Source: an uncultured Flaviramulus sp.
GTDB taxonomy: Bacteria; Bacteroidota; Bacteroidia; Flavobacteriales; Flavobacteriaceae
Assembly (NCBI GenBank): GCA_947487155.1
Contig: CANKVS010000010.1
Span: 1-64,000, forward strand
Direction of reading: 5' to 3'
Length of the DNA: 64,000 bases
The number at the start of each line of letters is the position of its first letter. The stretch's first letter is position 1. A model generated the notes under the pieces. That model did not search any database, was not told where the DNA came from, and saw only the letters and a program-made list of their open reading frames with translations. Positions 20,799 through 29,413 of the stretch are shown in pieces. A program made the translations under genes and the position numbers.

Positions 20799-20870
20799 TA
20801 TAGATTTAATTACCTTATATCAATTAGTATATTTTCCATTTTCAACACTATATTGATATTTTAATCTATA
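20799..20870. promoter_or_regulatory. Long imperfect palindrome and motif shared with position 267
   Basis: TATAGATTTAATT...TATCAAT (20799-20824) is inverted, with gaps, as ATATTGATATTTTAATCTATA (20850-20870). The right arm matches 16 of its first 18 bases with 267-284 upstream of the plus-strand operon. A transcription factor controlling both operons is a reasonable guess. Confidence 0.35.
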
Positions 20871-20917
20871 ATGATAGCTAAATAGGACAATAAATGTTTT
20901 TTACTTCTTCTAATAAC

Positions 20918-22027
20918 TTATTTAATAGTTGAAAATTTTAGTATTGTTGTTTGTTTGTATTCTTCTTTAGGGTTTAGAATAGTTGATGGGAAGTTAGGGT
21001 TGCTAGCACTGTCAGGATAGTCCTGAGTTTCTAAACACAAACCAGCCTGATAATAATATGATTTATTTCCTTTTCCAATAAGATTTTTATTTAAGTTGTT
21101 TCCCGTGTATAATTGGAGTCCTGTTGCCGTAGTATAAACTTCCATTTTTCTACCCGATAATGGTTCAGAAAGACAAGCTGCTAACTCAAGCCCATGTTTT
21201 TGTTTCTTATTTAGGCAAAAATTTTGATCGTATCCATTTCCATAAACCAGTTGGTTATAGGGTTTGTGTATATCTTTTCCAATGAACTTTGAAACTCTAA
21301 AATCTAGAGGTGTACTATCAACATTAACTATATTTCCTGTTGGTACTAACTCATTATCATTTTCTGTAAATTTATCGGCGTTAATGTGAAGTAGATGGTT
21401 TAAGATGTTTCCATTGCCTTCTCCTTTTAAATTAAAGTAGGCATGATTAGTTAAGTTTATAATGGTTTTTTTATCTGTAGTTGCGGTATAATTAATTTTA
21501 AATTCATTTTTATCTGTAAGTTGGTAAGTAACCTCTATGTTTAGGTTTCCAGGAAAACCTTCTTCTTTATCCTTGCTTAGATAGTTTAATTTTAATACTA
21601 ATTGATTGTTCTGTTTAGTGATTTTAGAATCCCAAAAAACTTTGTCAAACCCTATGTTTCCACCATGTAAACAGTGATTGTTATCGTTTTTTGTTAAATT
21701 ATATTTAACATCATCTAAGGTAAATTCACCATTTTTTAAAATATTAGCATATCTTCCAATTATAGCTCCAAAATATGGATTTTCTTTCCTGTATTCTTTA
21801 TTTAAATAGTCACAATAACAATTTAAACCTAAAACAATATCACGTATTTCACCATTCTTGTCAGGGATATGTAATGAATGAACAATTCCTCCAAAATTTA
21901 AAATTTCAATTTGTAAGCCATTTATATTTTTAAGAGTATATATTTTTAACTTTTTAGAGTAAGCACAACCAACCTCTTCAAGAAGGATAGAATTATTTTT
22001 TTTAGAATTAAAAAATGAAGTAGCCAT
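20918..22027 (-). CDS. galM: Aldose 1-epimerase
   Basis: A 369-residue mutarotase that interconverts alpha and beta anomers of galactose or similar aldoses. It has the GalM pattern: GGIVHSL early, GAIIGRYANIL (about 90), NHCLHGG (about 118), the catalytic His in NLTNHAYFNL (about 193), DFR (about 240) and a C-terminal GLCLETQDYPDSAS with the catalytic Glu. It has no clear signal peptide, so it is probably cytoplasmic. It is transcribed from its own leader, between the susC operon and the araC-type regulator. Its presence fits release of galactose as the wrong anomer by retaining and inverting hydrolases. Confidence 0.9.
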   Translation of the reverse strand: MATSFFNSKKNNSILLEEVGCAYSKKLKIYTLKNINGLQIEILNFGGIVHSLHIPDKNGEIRDIVLGLNCYCDYLNKEYRKENPYFGAIIGRYANILKNGEFTLDDVKYNLTKNDNNHCLHGGNIGFDKVFWDSKITKQNNQLVLKLNYLSKDKEEGFPGNLNIEVTYQLTDKNEFKINYTATTDKKTIINLTNHAYFNLKGEGNGNILNHLLHINADKFTENDNELVPTGNIVNVDSTPLDFRVSKFIGKDIHKPYNQLVYGNGYDQNFCLNKKQKHGLELAACLSEPLSGRKMEVYTTATGLQLYTGNNLNKNLIGKGNKSYYYQAGLCLETQDYPDSASNPNFPSTILNPKEEYKQTTILKFSTIK

Positions 22028-22250
22028 AAGTAAAAAGATATAAAATTAAACACCTCTATTTAGAAAATGGGTATAAGAAAATCAATTAAAAATAAAGCTG
22101 TAAAATTATATTTTAGTTTAGTATCAAAGGATAACTATATTGCTTATAAACAAAACTATATTACCAGATAAACATCTTAAAAACTAACAAAGAAATAATA
22201 TATTTATATAGCAAATTAAAAATAAAAAGACCATTAGGGAATTCTAAAAA

Positions 22251-23126
22251 CTATAGACTGAAATTGTTTTTAAGTGATTGTTTTCGATATTCAACAGGTA
22301 CCATGTTTTTTGTTTTTTTGAATTGCCTGTTAAAGTTTGAAATACTTTCGTAACCACACTCATAGCCAATTTGAGTTATATTTAAATTGTCCTCTAATAT
22401 TAATTTACAAGCATAGCCAATTCTAATTTCGCGTACAAAATCGAAATAGGTTTTTCCGGTACTCTTTTTGAAAAATCTGCAAAATGAAGATTTGCTCATA
22501 AAAACTAAATTTGCTACTTTATTTAAGTCAATCTTAGTTTTAAAATTGTTCATCGCAAATTCTATAGTAAGATTTATTTTTTTTGCGTTTTTTTGATTAA
22601 AAAAATTAACAAACCCTTCGCTTGACAATTTTTTAGAGTCTTTTGCTTGAGATAGATCGTTTAAAATATCTAGTAAACCTATTATTCTATCGAAGCTTTT
22701 CTTCTCAATAATATCTAATATTTTTTTAACTACTGCTGAAGTTTCATCAATTTTAAATACCAGTCCGAATTTTGATCTCGCTAATAGTTTTTTTATTGGA
22801 GTTGCCACTGGAGAATCGAAAATTTCTTTACCAATAAAATCTTCTTCAAAATGAATAACACAAGCAAATGAATTTTTGCCTTTAACATAATCAATTTCTT
22901 GTTCTTTCCAAAAATGTGGTAAATTAGGACCTATTAAGACTAATTCATGATTTTCGAAATTGGAAATATTATCACCCATATATCTTGTTCCTTTACTATT
23001 CATAATTAAAATTATTTCATATTCAGGATGATAATGCCAAGGAGTATCGAATTCTGGAGGAGCCTCTAAAGAAGAAGAATATGTAAAGGATTCTGAGTGT
23101 GTTATTTTTTTATATAGAGGCTTCAT
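22251..23126 (-). CDS. AraC-family transcriptional regulator with cupin sensor
   Basis: A 291-residue protein. The N-terminal cupin-like ligand domain (about 20-100) includes PWHYHPEYEIILI. The C-terminal double helix-turn-helix (about 190-288) includes KVANLVFMSKSSFCRFFKKSTG and the AraC signature ending GYESISNFNRQFKK. It is divergent from the catabolic operon at 23245 with a 118-bp shared intergenic region, so it probably controls that operon and perhaps the susC operon in response to a sugar. No hybrid two-component system or anti-sigma pair is visible in the window, so this is the only obvious regulator of the locus. Confidence 0.9.
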   Translation of the reverse strand: MKPLYKKITHSESFTYSSSLEAPPEFDTPWHYHPEYEIILIMNSKGTRYMGDNISNFENHELVLIGPNLPHFWKEQEIDYVKGKNSFACVIHFEEDFIGKEIFDSPVATPIKKLLARSKFGLVFKIDETSAVVKKILDIIEKKSFDRIIGLLDILNDLSQAKDSKKLSSEGFVNFFNQKNAKKINLTIEFAMNNFKTKIDLNKVANLVFMSKSSFCRFFKKSTGKTYFDFVREIRIGYACKLILEDNLNITQIGYECGYESISNFNRQFKKTKNMVPVEYRKQSLKNNFSL

Positions 23127-23217
23127 ATTTGCTTAAGCAGAATAATTTTGTGTAAAAAAAGACAATAAAGTGTTAAAGATAGCGAATATACTCATGTTTT
23201 TAACCTGCTCAGTAACT

Positions 23218-23225
23218 TAAATTTG
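23218..23225 (+). promoter_or_regulatory. Candidate -7 promoter element for the catabolic operon
   Basis: TAAATTTG fits TAnnTTTG and ends 19 bp before the ATG at 23245. No clear TTG lies at the -33 distance, which would suit an activator-dependent promoter such as one controlled by the adjacent AraC protein. Confidence 0.3.
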
Positions 23226-23244
23226 TAATTGAAAAAAGATTTTA

Positions 23245-24012
23245 ATGAATATAACATTTAAAAATAAAACCATTATTGTAACAGGAGGGACTTCAGGGAT
23301 AGGAAAAGTTTCTGCTGTTCAGTTTCTAGAATCTGGTGGAAAAGTAATTGTTTTAGGACGAGTAGAATCAAAGATACTGGAAGAGTTGAAACTATATGAA
23401 GATCGTTTGAGTTTTTATAAATGCGACCTTTCAAAACATGAAGAAATAAAAGAGGTTTTTCAATCTATTAAATCAAAATTTAATAGTATTGATGTCTTAG
23501 TGAATAATGCTGGAATACAGACTTACGGGAATGTTGTAGATACAAATGAAGCGTTGTGGGATAGAACTATGGATGTAAACTTAAAAAGTATTTATTTATG
23601 TACAAAATATGTTATTCCACTAATGAAAGACTCTGAACATCCAGTGATAATAAATGTAGGAAGTGCCCAAGGTTTTGTTTCTCAAAAAAATGTTACTGCT
23701 TACGCAACTAGTAAAGAAGCTCTGCATGGATTAACAAGGTCTATAGCTATTAATTTTGCACCAAAAATACGCTGTTTAGCAATTTGTCCAGGAGCAGTAT
23801 ATACTCCAATGCTTGAAGAAGATTTAAAAGGTTTTGAAGATAAAGCCGCTATTATTGAAGAAACTAATAACATTCATCTTTTAGAGCGTATAGCAAATGC
23901 TGATGAAGTTGCAAATTTTATAACATTTTTGGCTAGTGATAAAGCAAGTTTTGCAACAGGACATACCTATAGAGTTGATGGAGGAATTGGATTAAAAATT
24001 GAAGGTACATAA
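23245..24012 (+). CDS. SDR-family aldose dehydrogenase
   Basis: A 255-residue short-chain dehydrogenase: TGGTSGIGK cofactor motif near residue 13, NNAG near 87, catalytic YATSK near 150, and a C-terminal HTYRVDGG. It is cytoplasmic. Directly followed (3 bp) by an SMP-30 lactonase and then an enolase-superfamily dehydratase, it fits the first step of a De Ley-Doudoroff-type oxidative route: aldose to aldonolactone with NAD(P). D-galactose or L-fucose-like sugars are the usual substrates for such trios. The order is strong support for the pathway; the sugar itself is inferred from the galactosidases nearby. Confidence 0.82.
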   Translation: MNITFKNKTIIVTGGTSGIGKVSAVQFLESGGKVIVLGRVESKILEELKLYEDRLSFYKCDLSKHEEIKEVFQSIKSKFNSIDVLVNNAGIQTYGNVVDTNEALWDRTMDVNLKSIYLCTKYVIPLMKDSEHPVIINVGSAQGFVSQKNVTAYATSKEALHGLTRSIAINFAPKIRCLAICPGAVYTPMLEEDLKGFEDKAAIIEETNNIHLLERIANADEVANFITFLASDKASFATGHTYRVDGGIGLKIEGT

Positions 24013-24015
24013 TAA

Positions 24016-24906
24016 ATGCATACTATTGAAACACTTTGTGAAACACCTTTTTTATGTGGCGAAGGCCCTGTGTGGATTCCGAAAACTAAAGAACTATATT
24101 GGACAGATAGTGATGGGAAATCTATAAGATGCTACTCTGAAAACACTAAAAGTTGGAAAGAAATTTCAAATTCAATTCATGCAAGTTCATTAGCACCGCA
24201 TTCAGACGGAGGATTTGTTTTTGGAAATAAAAGTGGTTTTTATCATTTAGATAAAGATAATAAAACTAGAACCATAGCCAATATATGCGATGGTGTATCT
24301 ATTACAAATATAAACGATATAATTGCTGACCCTTTAGGAAGAATATTTGGCGGACAAGAATGTTTTAATCCTGATAATGAATATAACACAGGTTATTTGT
24401 ATAGAGTAGATTTAAATGGCGAAGTATCTATAGTTGATGAAGGGTTACACATATCTAACGGAATGGGTTTTAGTCCAGATAATAAACTCTTTTATTTAGT
24501 AGATACCATAGTAAGAAATATTTATGTATTTGATTATGAGGTAATAAATGGTACCATTTCAAATAAAAAAATATTTGCAACGCTTGATAAAAATGATGGT
24601 TTACCAGATGGTTTAACTGTTGATAGTGAAGGCTATGTTTGGATTGCACGATTTTTAGGAGGAGGGATAACAAGATATAAACCTAATGGTGCTATTGAAA
24701 AAAAAATTAGATTAGAATGTGCACAACCAACCTCTTTAACGTTTGGTGGAAAAGATTTTAATGAATTATATATAACATCTGCTTCAATGTATTGGGAAAC
24801 TGGATTAGCTCCGAATAATCATAACTATAAAATGTTGCGAGGAGGACAATTATACAGAATAAAACAAGAAATAATAGGAAAGCCAGAATACTTAGTCAGA
24901 ATATAA
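24016..24906 (+). CDS. SMP-30/gluconolactonase-family sugar lactonase
   Basis: A 296-residue six-bladed beta-propeller hydrolase. Hallmarks are EGPVWIPKTKELYWTDSDG at the N-terminus (metal-binding Glu), NDIIADPLGRIFGG (Asn-Asp), HISNGMGFSPDNKLFYLVDT and DGLPDGLTVDSEGYVWIA (catalytic Asp). It probably opens the aldonolactone made by the preceding dehydrogenase to the free aldonic acid. It is cytoplasmic, with no signal peptide. It starts 3 bp after the dehydrogenase stop and ends 23 bp before the dehydratase, so the three are translated from one message. Confidence 0.88.
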   Translation: MHTIETLCETPFLCGEGPVWIPKTKELYWTDSDGKSIRCYSENTKSWKEISNSIHASSLAPHSDGGFVFGNKSGFYHLDKDNKTRTIANICDGVSITNINDIIADPLGRIFGGQECFNPDNEYNTGYLYRVDLNGEVSIVDEGLHISNGMGFSPDNKLFYLVDTIVRNIYVFDYEVINGTISNKKIFATLDKNDGLPDGLTVDSEGYVWIARFLGGGITRYKPNGAIEKKIRLECAQPTSLTFGGKDFNELYITSASMYWETGLAPNNHNYKMLRGGQLYRIKQEIIGKPEYLVRI

Positions 24907-24929
24907 AACAAAGATAAAAACAAAAAAAA

Positions 24930-26114
24930 ATGAAAATTACCAATATTGAATGTCACATATTAGTTGTGCCAGATTTACAAGAAGATGCTACATCATCTTC
25001 ACAAGATAATTTGGTAGTAATTGTTCATACTGATGAGGGAATTACAGGTATAGGAGAAACAGATACGGGACCATGGATTGCAAGAGCTGCCATTGAATCT
25101 CCAGGTAGCCATTCTATGGCAATGGGAATGAAAGATCTATTAATTGGAAGAGATCCTTTTGATACAACAGCTATTTGGGAAAAACTATATACTTATACTT
25201 GTATGAGTGGTAGAAGAGGAGCAGTTATTTGCGCTATGGGAGCTATCGATATGGCACTTTGGGATATAAAAGGAAAAGCCTTAGGCTTACCAGTATATAA
25301 ATTATTAGGGGGCGCACACAAAGATTTTATAGAACCTTACGCATCATTACAACCACATGGAGCTACGGTACAAGAATATGGAGATTCATTAGTTGAATGG
25401 GCTAAAAAAGCAAAATCCTTTGGTTTTACCGCAGGTAAAATGGAATGTACTTTAGGAGGACCATATAATCATACAGGATTAAAGGGAGATGACAAAGATA
25501 TGACAGGAATTATTGCTGCATGTAGAGAAGCCGTAGGGCCAGATTTTAAAATGATGGTTGATGTGCAATATTTATGGAATGATGCAAAATCTGCTTTAAG
25601 AACCATACGAGATTGGGAAAAGTTCGATTTGTTTTTCCTAGAAACACCTTTACAAATTGATAACCTAGAAGGTTATGCCATATTAGCACAAGAAGCACCA
25701 ATGCGAATTGCCGCAGGTGAATGGCAAAACACTCGCTTTGAGTTTTTAGATTTATTAGATAAAGGTAAAGTAGATGTAGCGCAACCAGATATTGGGAGAG
25801 TTGGAGGAATTACAGAGGCTATTAGAGTTTGTAATATGGCACAAGATAGAGGGCGATTAATTGTGCCTCACTGCTGGAAAACAGGTATTGGTATAGCGGC
25901 ATCTGCCCATGTTGCTGCAGTAACACCAAATTGCCCGTTAATAGAGTTTTTACCAGCAGAATTATGTGATTCTCTTCTGCGAGTTGAGTTGGTTGAAGAC
26001 CCATTAATTATGAAAAACGGTAAAATAGCATTGCCAGAAAAACCTGGGTTGGGTATTAATTTAAATATGGATGCTGTAGAAAAGTATAAAGTAGATTCTC
26101 AAATTGTAGTATAA
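24930..26114 (+). CDS. Enolase-superfamily (mandelate racemase-like) sugar-acid dehydratase
   Basis: A 394-residue protein with the capping domain (1-120), then a barrel with metal ligands Asp in MMVDVQ, Glu in FFLETP and Glu in AAGEWQ, and a His-Asp dyad (QPDIGRVGG; PHCWKTG). The KMECTLGG segment is where related enzymes have a KxK base, so the second base here may be Glu-Cys-like. By position after a dehydrogenase and lactonase it should dehydrate an aldonate (galactonate- or fuconate-like) to a 2-keto-3-deoxy sugar acid. No kinase or aldolase for the next steps lies in the window. The superfamily call is firm; the substrate is not. Confidence 0.85.
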   Translation: MKITNIECHILVVPDLQEDATSSSQDNLVVIVHTDEGITGIGETDTGPWIARAAIESPGSHSMAMGMKDLLIGRDPFDTTAIWEKLYTYTCMSGRRGAVICAMGAIDMALWDIKGKALGLPVYKLLGGAHKDFIEPYASLQPHGATVQEYGDSLVEWAKKAKSFGFTAGKMECTLGGPYNHTGLKGDDKDMTGIIAACREAVGPDFKMMVDVQYLWNDAKSALRTIRDWEKFDLFFLETPLQIDNLEGYAILAQEAPMRIAAGEWQNTRFEFLDLLDKGKVDVAQPDIGRVGGITEAIRVCNMAQDRGRLIVPHCWKTGIGIAASAHVAAVTPNCPLIEFLPAELCDSLLRVELVEDPLIMKNGKIALPEKPGLGINLNMDAVEKYKVDSQIVV

Positions 26115-26119
26115 TTATT

Positions 26120-28096
26120 ATGTTAAAAAAAGTAGTAATTTTAGTAAACTTATTTTTTATAGCATTATCTATAAATGCTCAAAATTTAGAAATTGTATCA
26201 CCTAACGAAAAAATTAAAGTTAGTGTACATATTTCTAAAGTAATTAATTTTGAAGCTTCTGTTTCTGGAACGTCTATTATAAAATCTTCAAATATTGGTT
26301 TAAATACTCTAGAACAGGGGTTTTTAGGCAGAAATGAAGTCGTTAAAAAACATAATATTGTTTCAATAAATAATATTATAACACCAGTTGTAAAAGAAAA
26401 GAGAAAAGAAATTATTGATAACTATAATGAATTAGTTATCGATTTTAAAAAAGAGTATTCTTTGATTTTTAGAGTTTATAACAATGGTTTTGCCTACAGG
26501 TTTAAAACCAATTTCAAAGGAAGCTTAACAGTAATTAAAGAACAATCTATTTATCACTTCAATAAAGATTATTTTACTTTAATACCTCGCTATATAGAAG
26601 AACATGAAAAAGGTTTTATTACACATGCTGAAAACACTTACATAAATAGAAAGTTAAGTAGTTTTACTAGTGATGAGGTTTCTATTTTACCACTATTGGT
26701 AAAAGTAGAGAATAATGTAAAAGTATTATTTACGGAAGCTGATTTGAGAGATTATCCTGGGTTATATGTTCGGGGTAATAGCCGTTCATCAATTATTGGT
26801 GTAAATCCTCATGCAGTAAAAAAGCAAGTTTTCAAAATAGATGAAAAAAGATGGGATAGAAATCCTGTTATTTTTGAAAGAGAAAACTACATCGCAAAGA
26901 CTAAAGGAAAAAGAGTCTTTCCATGGCGTGTTTTTGCTGTTTCTGAATCAGATAAAGATTTGTTAAATAATCAGTTGGTGTACCAACTATCATTAAAAAA
27001 TCAAATTAAAGACCCATCGTGGATAAAACCAGGAAAAGCTTCTTGGGATTGGTGGAATTACAACAACATTTATGGCGTAGATTTTAGAGCAGGTATAAAT
27101 ACCGAAACTTATAAATATTTTATCGATTTTGCTTCTGAAAATGGACTAGAATATATCATACTAGACGAAGGATGGTATGAGTTGGGAGATATTCTAAATG
27201 TAGTTCCAGATATAGATATGGAAGAGATTGTGTCTTACGCAAAACAGAAAAATGTTGGTATTATCTTATGGGTAATTTGGAAAACATTCGATAATCAATT
27301 AGAAGAATCACTCGATCAATTTGAAAAATGGGGCATAAAAGGAATTAAAATAGATTTTATGCAACGAGACGACCAACAAATGGTAAATTGGTATTATAAA
27401 ATAGCCGAAAAGGTTGCCGAAAAGAAAATGTTTATAGATTTTCATGGTGCATATAAACCTTCTGGACTAAGGAGAGCTTACCCTAATGTAATCACTAGAG
27501 AAGGTGTTCCAGGGCTAGAACATAGTAAATGGGGAGAAGATGCTAGTCCGAAAATGGCAGTTACTATTCCTTTTATTAGAATGGTCTCAGGACCAATAGA
27601 TTACACGCCTGGTGGGATGTTAAATGCGAATAAAGATACATTTGCACCCATATTTAATAGACCAATGACTCAAGGAACTAGATGTCATCAATTAGCAATG
27701 TATGTTGTGTTTGAAAGTCCTTTACAAATGTTAGCAGATAGCCCTTCAAATTATAAAAAAGAGCAAGAATCGTTAGATTTTATCGCTAAAATCCCAACTG
27801 TTTGGGATGAAACTGTAATTTTAAGTGCAACTGTAGGTGAGCATATTTTAACGGCTCGAAAAAGTGAAGAAACATGGTTTGTTGGAGCTTTATCTGGAGA
27901 TGATTCAAAAGATTTAATCGTTGATTTTTCTTTTTTAGAAGAAGGAGAATATACTATGGAAATTTTTCAAGATGGTATAAATGCCGACAGGTATGCTGGC
28001 GATTACAAAAAAGTTATTACAAAAATTACAAATAAAGATACTTTAAATATTCACTTATCTGCTGGTGGTGGATGGACTTGTAGAATATTTAGATAG
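26120..28096 (+). CDS. GH97 glycosidase, retaining alpha-galactosidase type
   Basis: A 658-residue SusB-family enzyme with a signal peptide ending at SINA-QN. The N-terminal beta-supersandwich (about 22-290) starts with the typical NLEIVSPNEKIKV. The barrel (about 300-560) carries IKIDFMQRDDQ, whose Asp412 aligns with the nucleophile Asp of the retaining subgroup (BtGH97b alpha-galactosidase), whereas inverting SusB-type alpha-glucosidases have a Glu base elsewhere. A C-terminal beta domain ends the protein. It lies 5 bp after the dehydratase gene, the last of the operon. With GH27 it makes terminal alpha-galactose the most likely target. Calcium-binding residues were not checked individually. 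Confidence 0.88.
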   Translation: MLKKVVILVNLFFIALSINAQNLEIVSPNEKIKVSVHISKVINFEASVSGTSIIKSSNIGLNTLEQGFLGRNEVVKKHNIVSINNIITPVVKEKRKEIIDNYNELVIDFKKEYSLIFRVYNNGFAYRFKTNFKGSLTVIKEQSIYHFNKDYFTLIPRYIEEHEKGFITHAENTYINRKLSSFTSDEVSILPLLVKVENNVKVLFTEADLRDYPGLYVRGNSRSSIIGVNPHAVKKQVFKIDEKRWDRNPVIFERENYIAKTKGKRVFPWRVFAVSESDKDLLNNQLVYQLSLKNQIKDPSWIKPGKASWDWWNYNNIYGVDFRAGINTETYKYFIDFASENGLEYIILDEGWYELGDILNVVPDIDMEEIVSYAKQKNVGIILWVIWKTFDNQLEESLDQFEKWGIKGIKIDFMQRDDQQMVNWYYKIAEKVAEKKMFIDFHGAYKPSGLRRAYPNVITREGVPGLEHSKWGEDASPKMAVTIPFIRMVSGPIDYTPGGMLNANKDTFAPIFNRPMTQGTRCHQLAMYVVFESPLQMLADSPSNYKKEQESLDFIAKIPTVWDETVILSATVGEHILTARKSEETWFVGALSGDDSKDLIVDFSFLEEGEYTMEIFQDGINADRYAGDYKKVITKITNKDTLNIHLSAGGGWTCRIFR

Positions 28097-28121
28097 ATAT
28101 AATTGTTTTTACTAAATTTTA

Positions 28122-28141
28122 TGTAATGTTTTTCCATTACA
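28122..28141 (+). terminator. Weak hairpin after the GH97 gene
   Basis: TGTAATG pairs with CATTACA around a short T-rich loop, followed by AATCTTTTAATTTTA. It is in the right place to end the 23245-28096 operon, but the stem is AT-rich. Confidence 0.35.
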
Positions 28142-28199
28142 ATCTTTTAATTTTATGTAACGTCTAATATATTATTAGTAAGTTGAGCAACGATTTTTT

Positions 28200-28613
28200 A
28201 TGATGCCAATAGCTAATGTAGGATCTATCACATTTATGAATAACAATAGTTTTATAGTTTTGGTACGTTGTAATGCTATAATTGCTATTATCAAGGACAT
28301 TGAAAAAAATCAGACCAAGTCAACTACTGCCATCTTACTATCCCTGGTCGAAGAAAAAGCGAAACAGGAAAAACCTAAACTTGTGGAAGTGAAGTTTGCA
28401 AAGGTGCAAACCAATAAAGAAGCTATAGAGGTTACAGTCCCTAAAATAAGATATGAGCGTTTAGAGAACAACATGAAATCGGTTAAAAAAGATTTTATTT
28501 ATGTACTAGATAAGGTCAAGGTTGTAAAGAGCAGTTTCGGCAGGGGTTATCTAAAATTGGAACTTACTGAGGACGAGCTTGTGAAATTTAGAAGAGGCAT
28601 AAATAATTATTGA
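28200..28613 (+). CDS. Hypothetical protein, unrecognised
   Basis: A 137-residue open frame that I cannot assign. The middle is Lys/Glu-rich (SLVEEKAKQEKPKLVEVKFAK) with heptad-like spacing, and the C-terminal part has a beta-like pattern ending in KFRRGINNY. There is no signal peptide. It stands alone between the end of the sugar operon and a region of broken mobile elements, so it may be a leftover of an insertion. The true start could be at a later Met (28236 or beyond). Coding status is uncertain. Confidence 0.4.
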   Translation: MMPIANVGSITFMNNNSFIVLVRCNAIIAIIKDIEKNQTKSTTAILLSLVEEKAKQEKPKLVEVKFAKVQTNKEAIEVTVPKIRYERLENNMKSVKKDFIYVLDKVKVVKSSFGRGYLKLELTEDELVKFRRGINNY

Positions 28614-28798
28614 ATGATATATTCATTCTTAAATAGCCGATTGGTATATATATGCTTTTAATAAGTAACGTCGCTTTAGCGCATTACCCTCTTGCTCTAC
28701 CCTTAGATTCGTAATGTCATTTACATAGAAGTATTTTTTGTAAAAAAGAGCACTATTAATTGGTAACTTTATATAAAGGGAAAGCTCTAAATAGTAGT

Positions 28799-29190
28799 TT
28801 ATTCGGTAAAATGTTTTAAAACAGAGTACATGTTAAAGGCAAAAACTAAAAGGTATTGCAGATTTTTTCTTAATTCACTATAAGCTTTAGAAATGTGATT
28901 TTCTACCGTTTTAATAGAAATCCCCAAGTTTTCAGCAATAACTTTATATTTCATTTTTTCAAATTTGCTTAATATAAAAACCTCTTTACATTTAGGGGGT
29001 AATTTATTTATCGCTTCTTTAAGACGTTCAATTCTTGATGGCTCTGATTCTATAGATATAAACATTTCATAAGCAGTTTCTAACCTTAGTTGATCTAGTA
29101 ATTTTTTTTCTTTTTCTTTTTTCCTGAGACTCATCAAAAACTGATTATGACAAATCTTTAATAAATAATTGTATATCCGTAAATTGCCCT
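28799..29190 (-). pseudogene. ECF sigma factor (sigma-70 family), 5'-truncated
   Basis: The first Met gives 112 residues, but the coding signal continues upstream in frame to about 29190 (YNYLLKICHNQFLMSLRKK), where an in-frame TAG (29188-29190) cuts it. The preserved part carries the end of region 2 and a full region 4 helix-turn-helix (LPPKCKEVFILSKFE to ISIKTVENHISKAY), typical of the Bacteroidota ECF family that normally has about 190 residues. The missing N-terminal half would bind core RNA polymerase and the -10 element, so the product should not work as a sigma factor. The break abuts an IS1595-type transposase start, so insertion probably destroyed it. A matching anti-sigma gene is not seen. 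Confidence 0.7.
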
Positions 29191-29228
29191 AAATTTTGTA
29201 TATTGCATTGCATAATAAAAAGTTAACT

Positions 29229-29301
29229 ATGGATATTTTTAGTTTTGGAGTTCATTTTACAGATGAAGTAAGCTGCCGCTTACATTTTAAGGCACAAAGA
29301 G
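29229..29301 (+). pseudogene. IS1595-family transposase, N-terminal fragment
   Basis: From ATG 29229 the frame reads MDIFSFGVHFTDEVSCRLHF, the typical opening of IS1595-family transposases (zinc-ribbon N-terminus), but the similarity stops after about 24 codons, exactly where the left end of the IS21-type element appears to begin. The rest of the transposase is absent. It shows that the IS21 element landed in, or recombined with, an IS1595 copy. Confidence 0.6.
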
Positions 29302-29319
29302 TGCATATTCTTGTGAAGT

Positions 29320-29346
29320 TGACCCATGTATTCCTATTTAAATTGA
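29320..29346 (+). repeat. Left inverted repeat of the IS21 element
   Basis: A 27-bp arm beginning TGACCCATGTATTCC; it matches the reverse complement of 31059-31085 at 25 of 27 positions. Confidence 0.75.
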
Positions 29347-29413
29347 GCATAGTAAACCAGGTCCCAAAAGTGTGTATTTCAACATTCTAAAAGTATTAAA
29401 TTTTCTGTTATAA

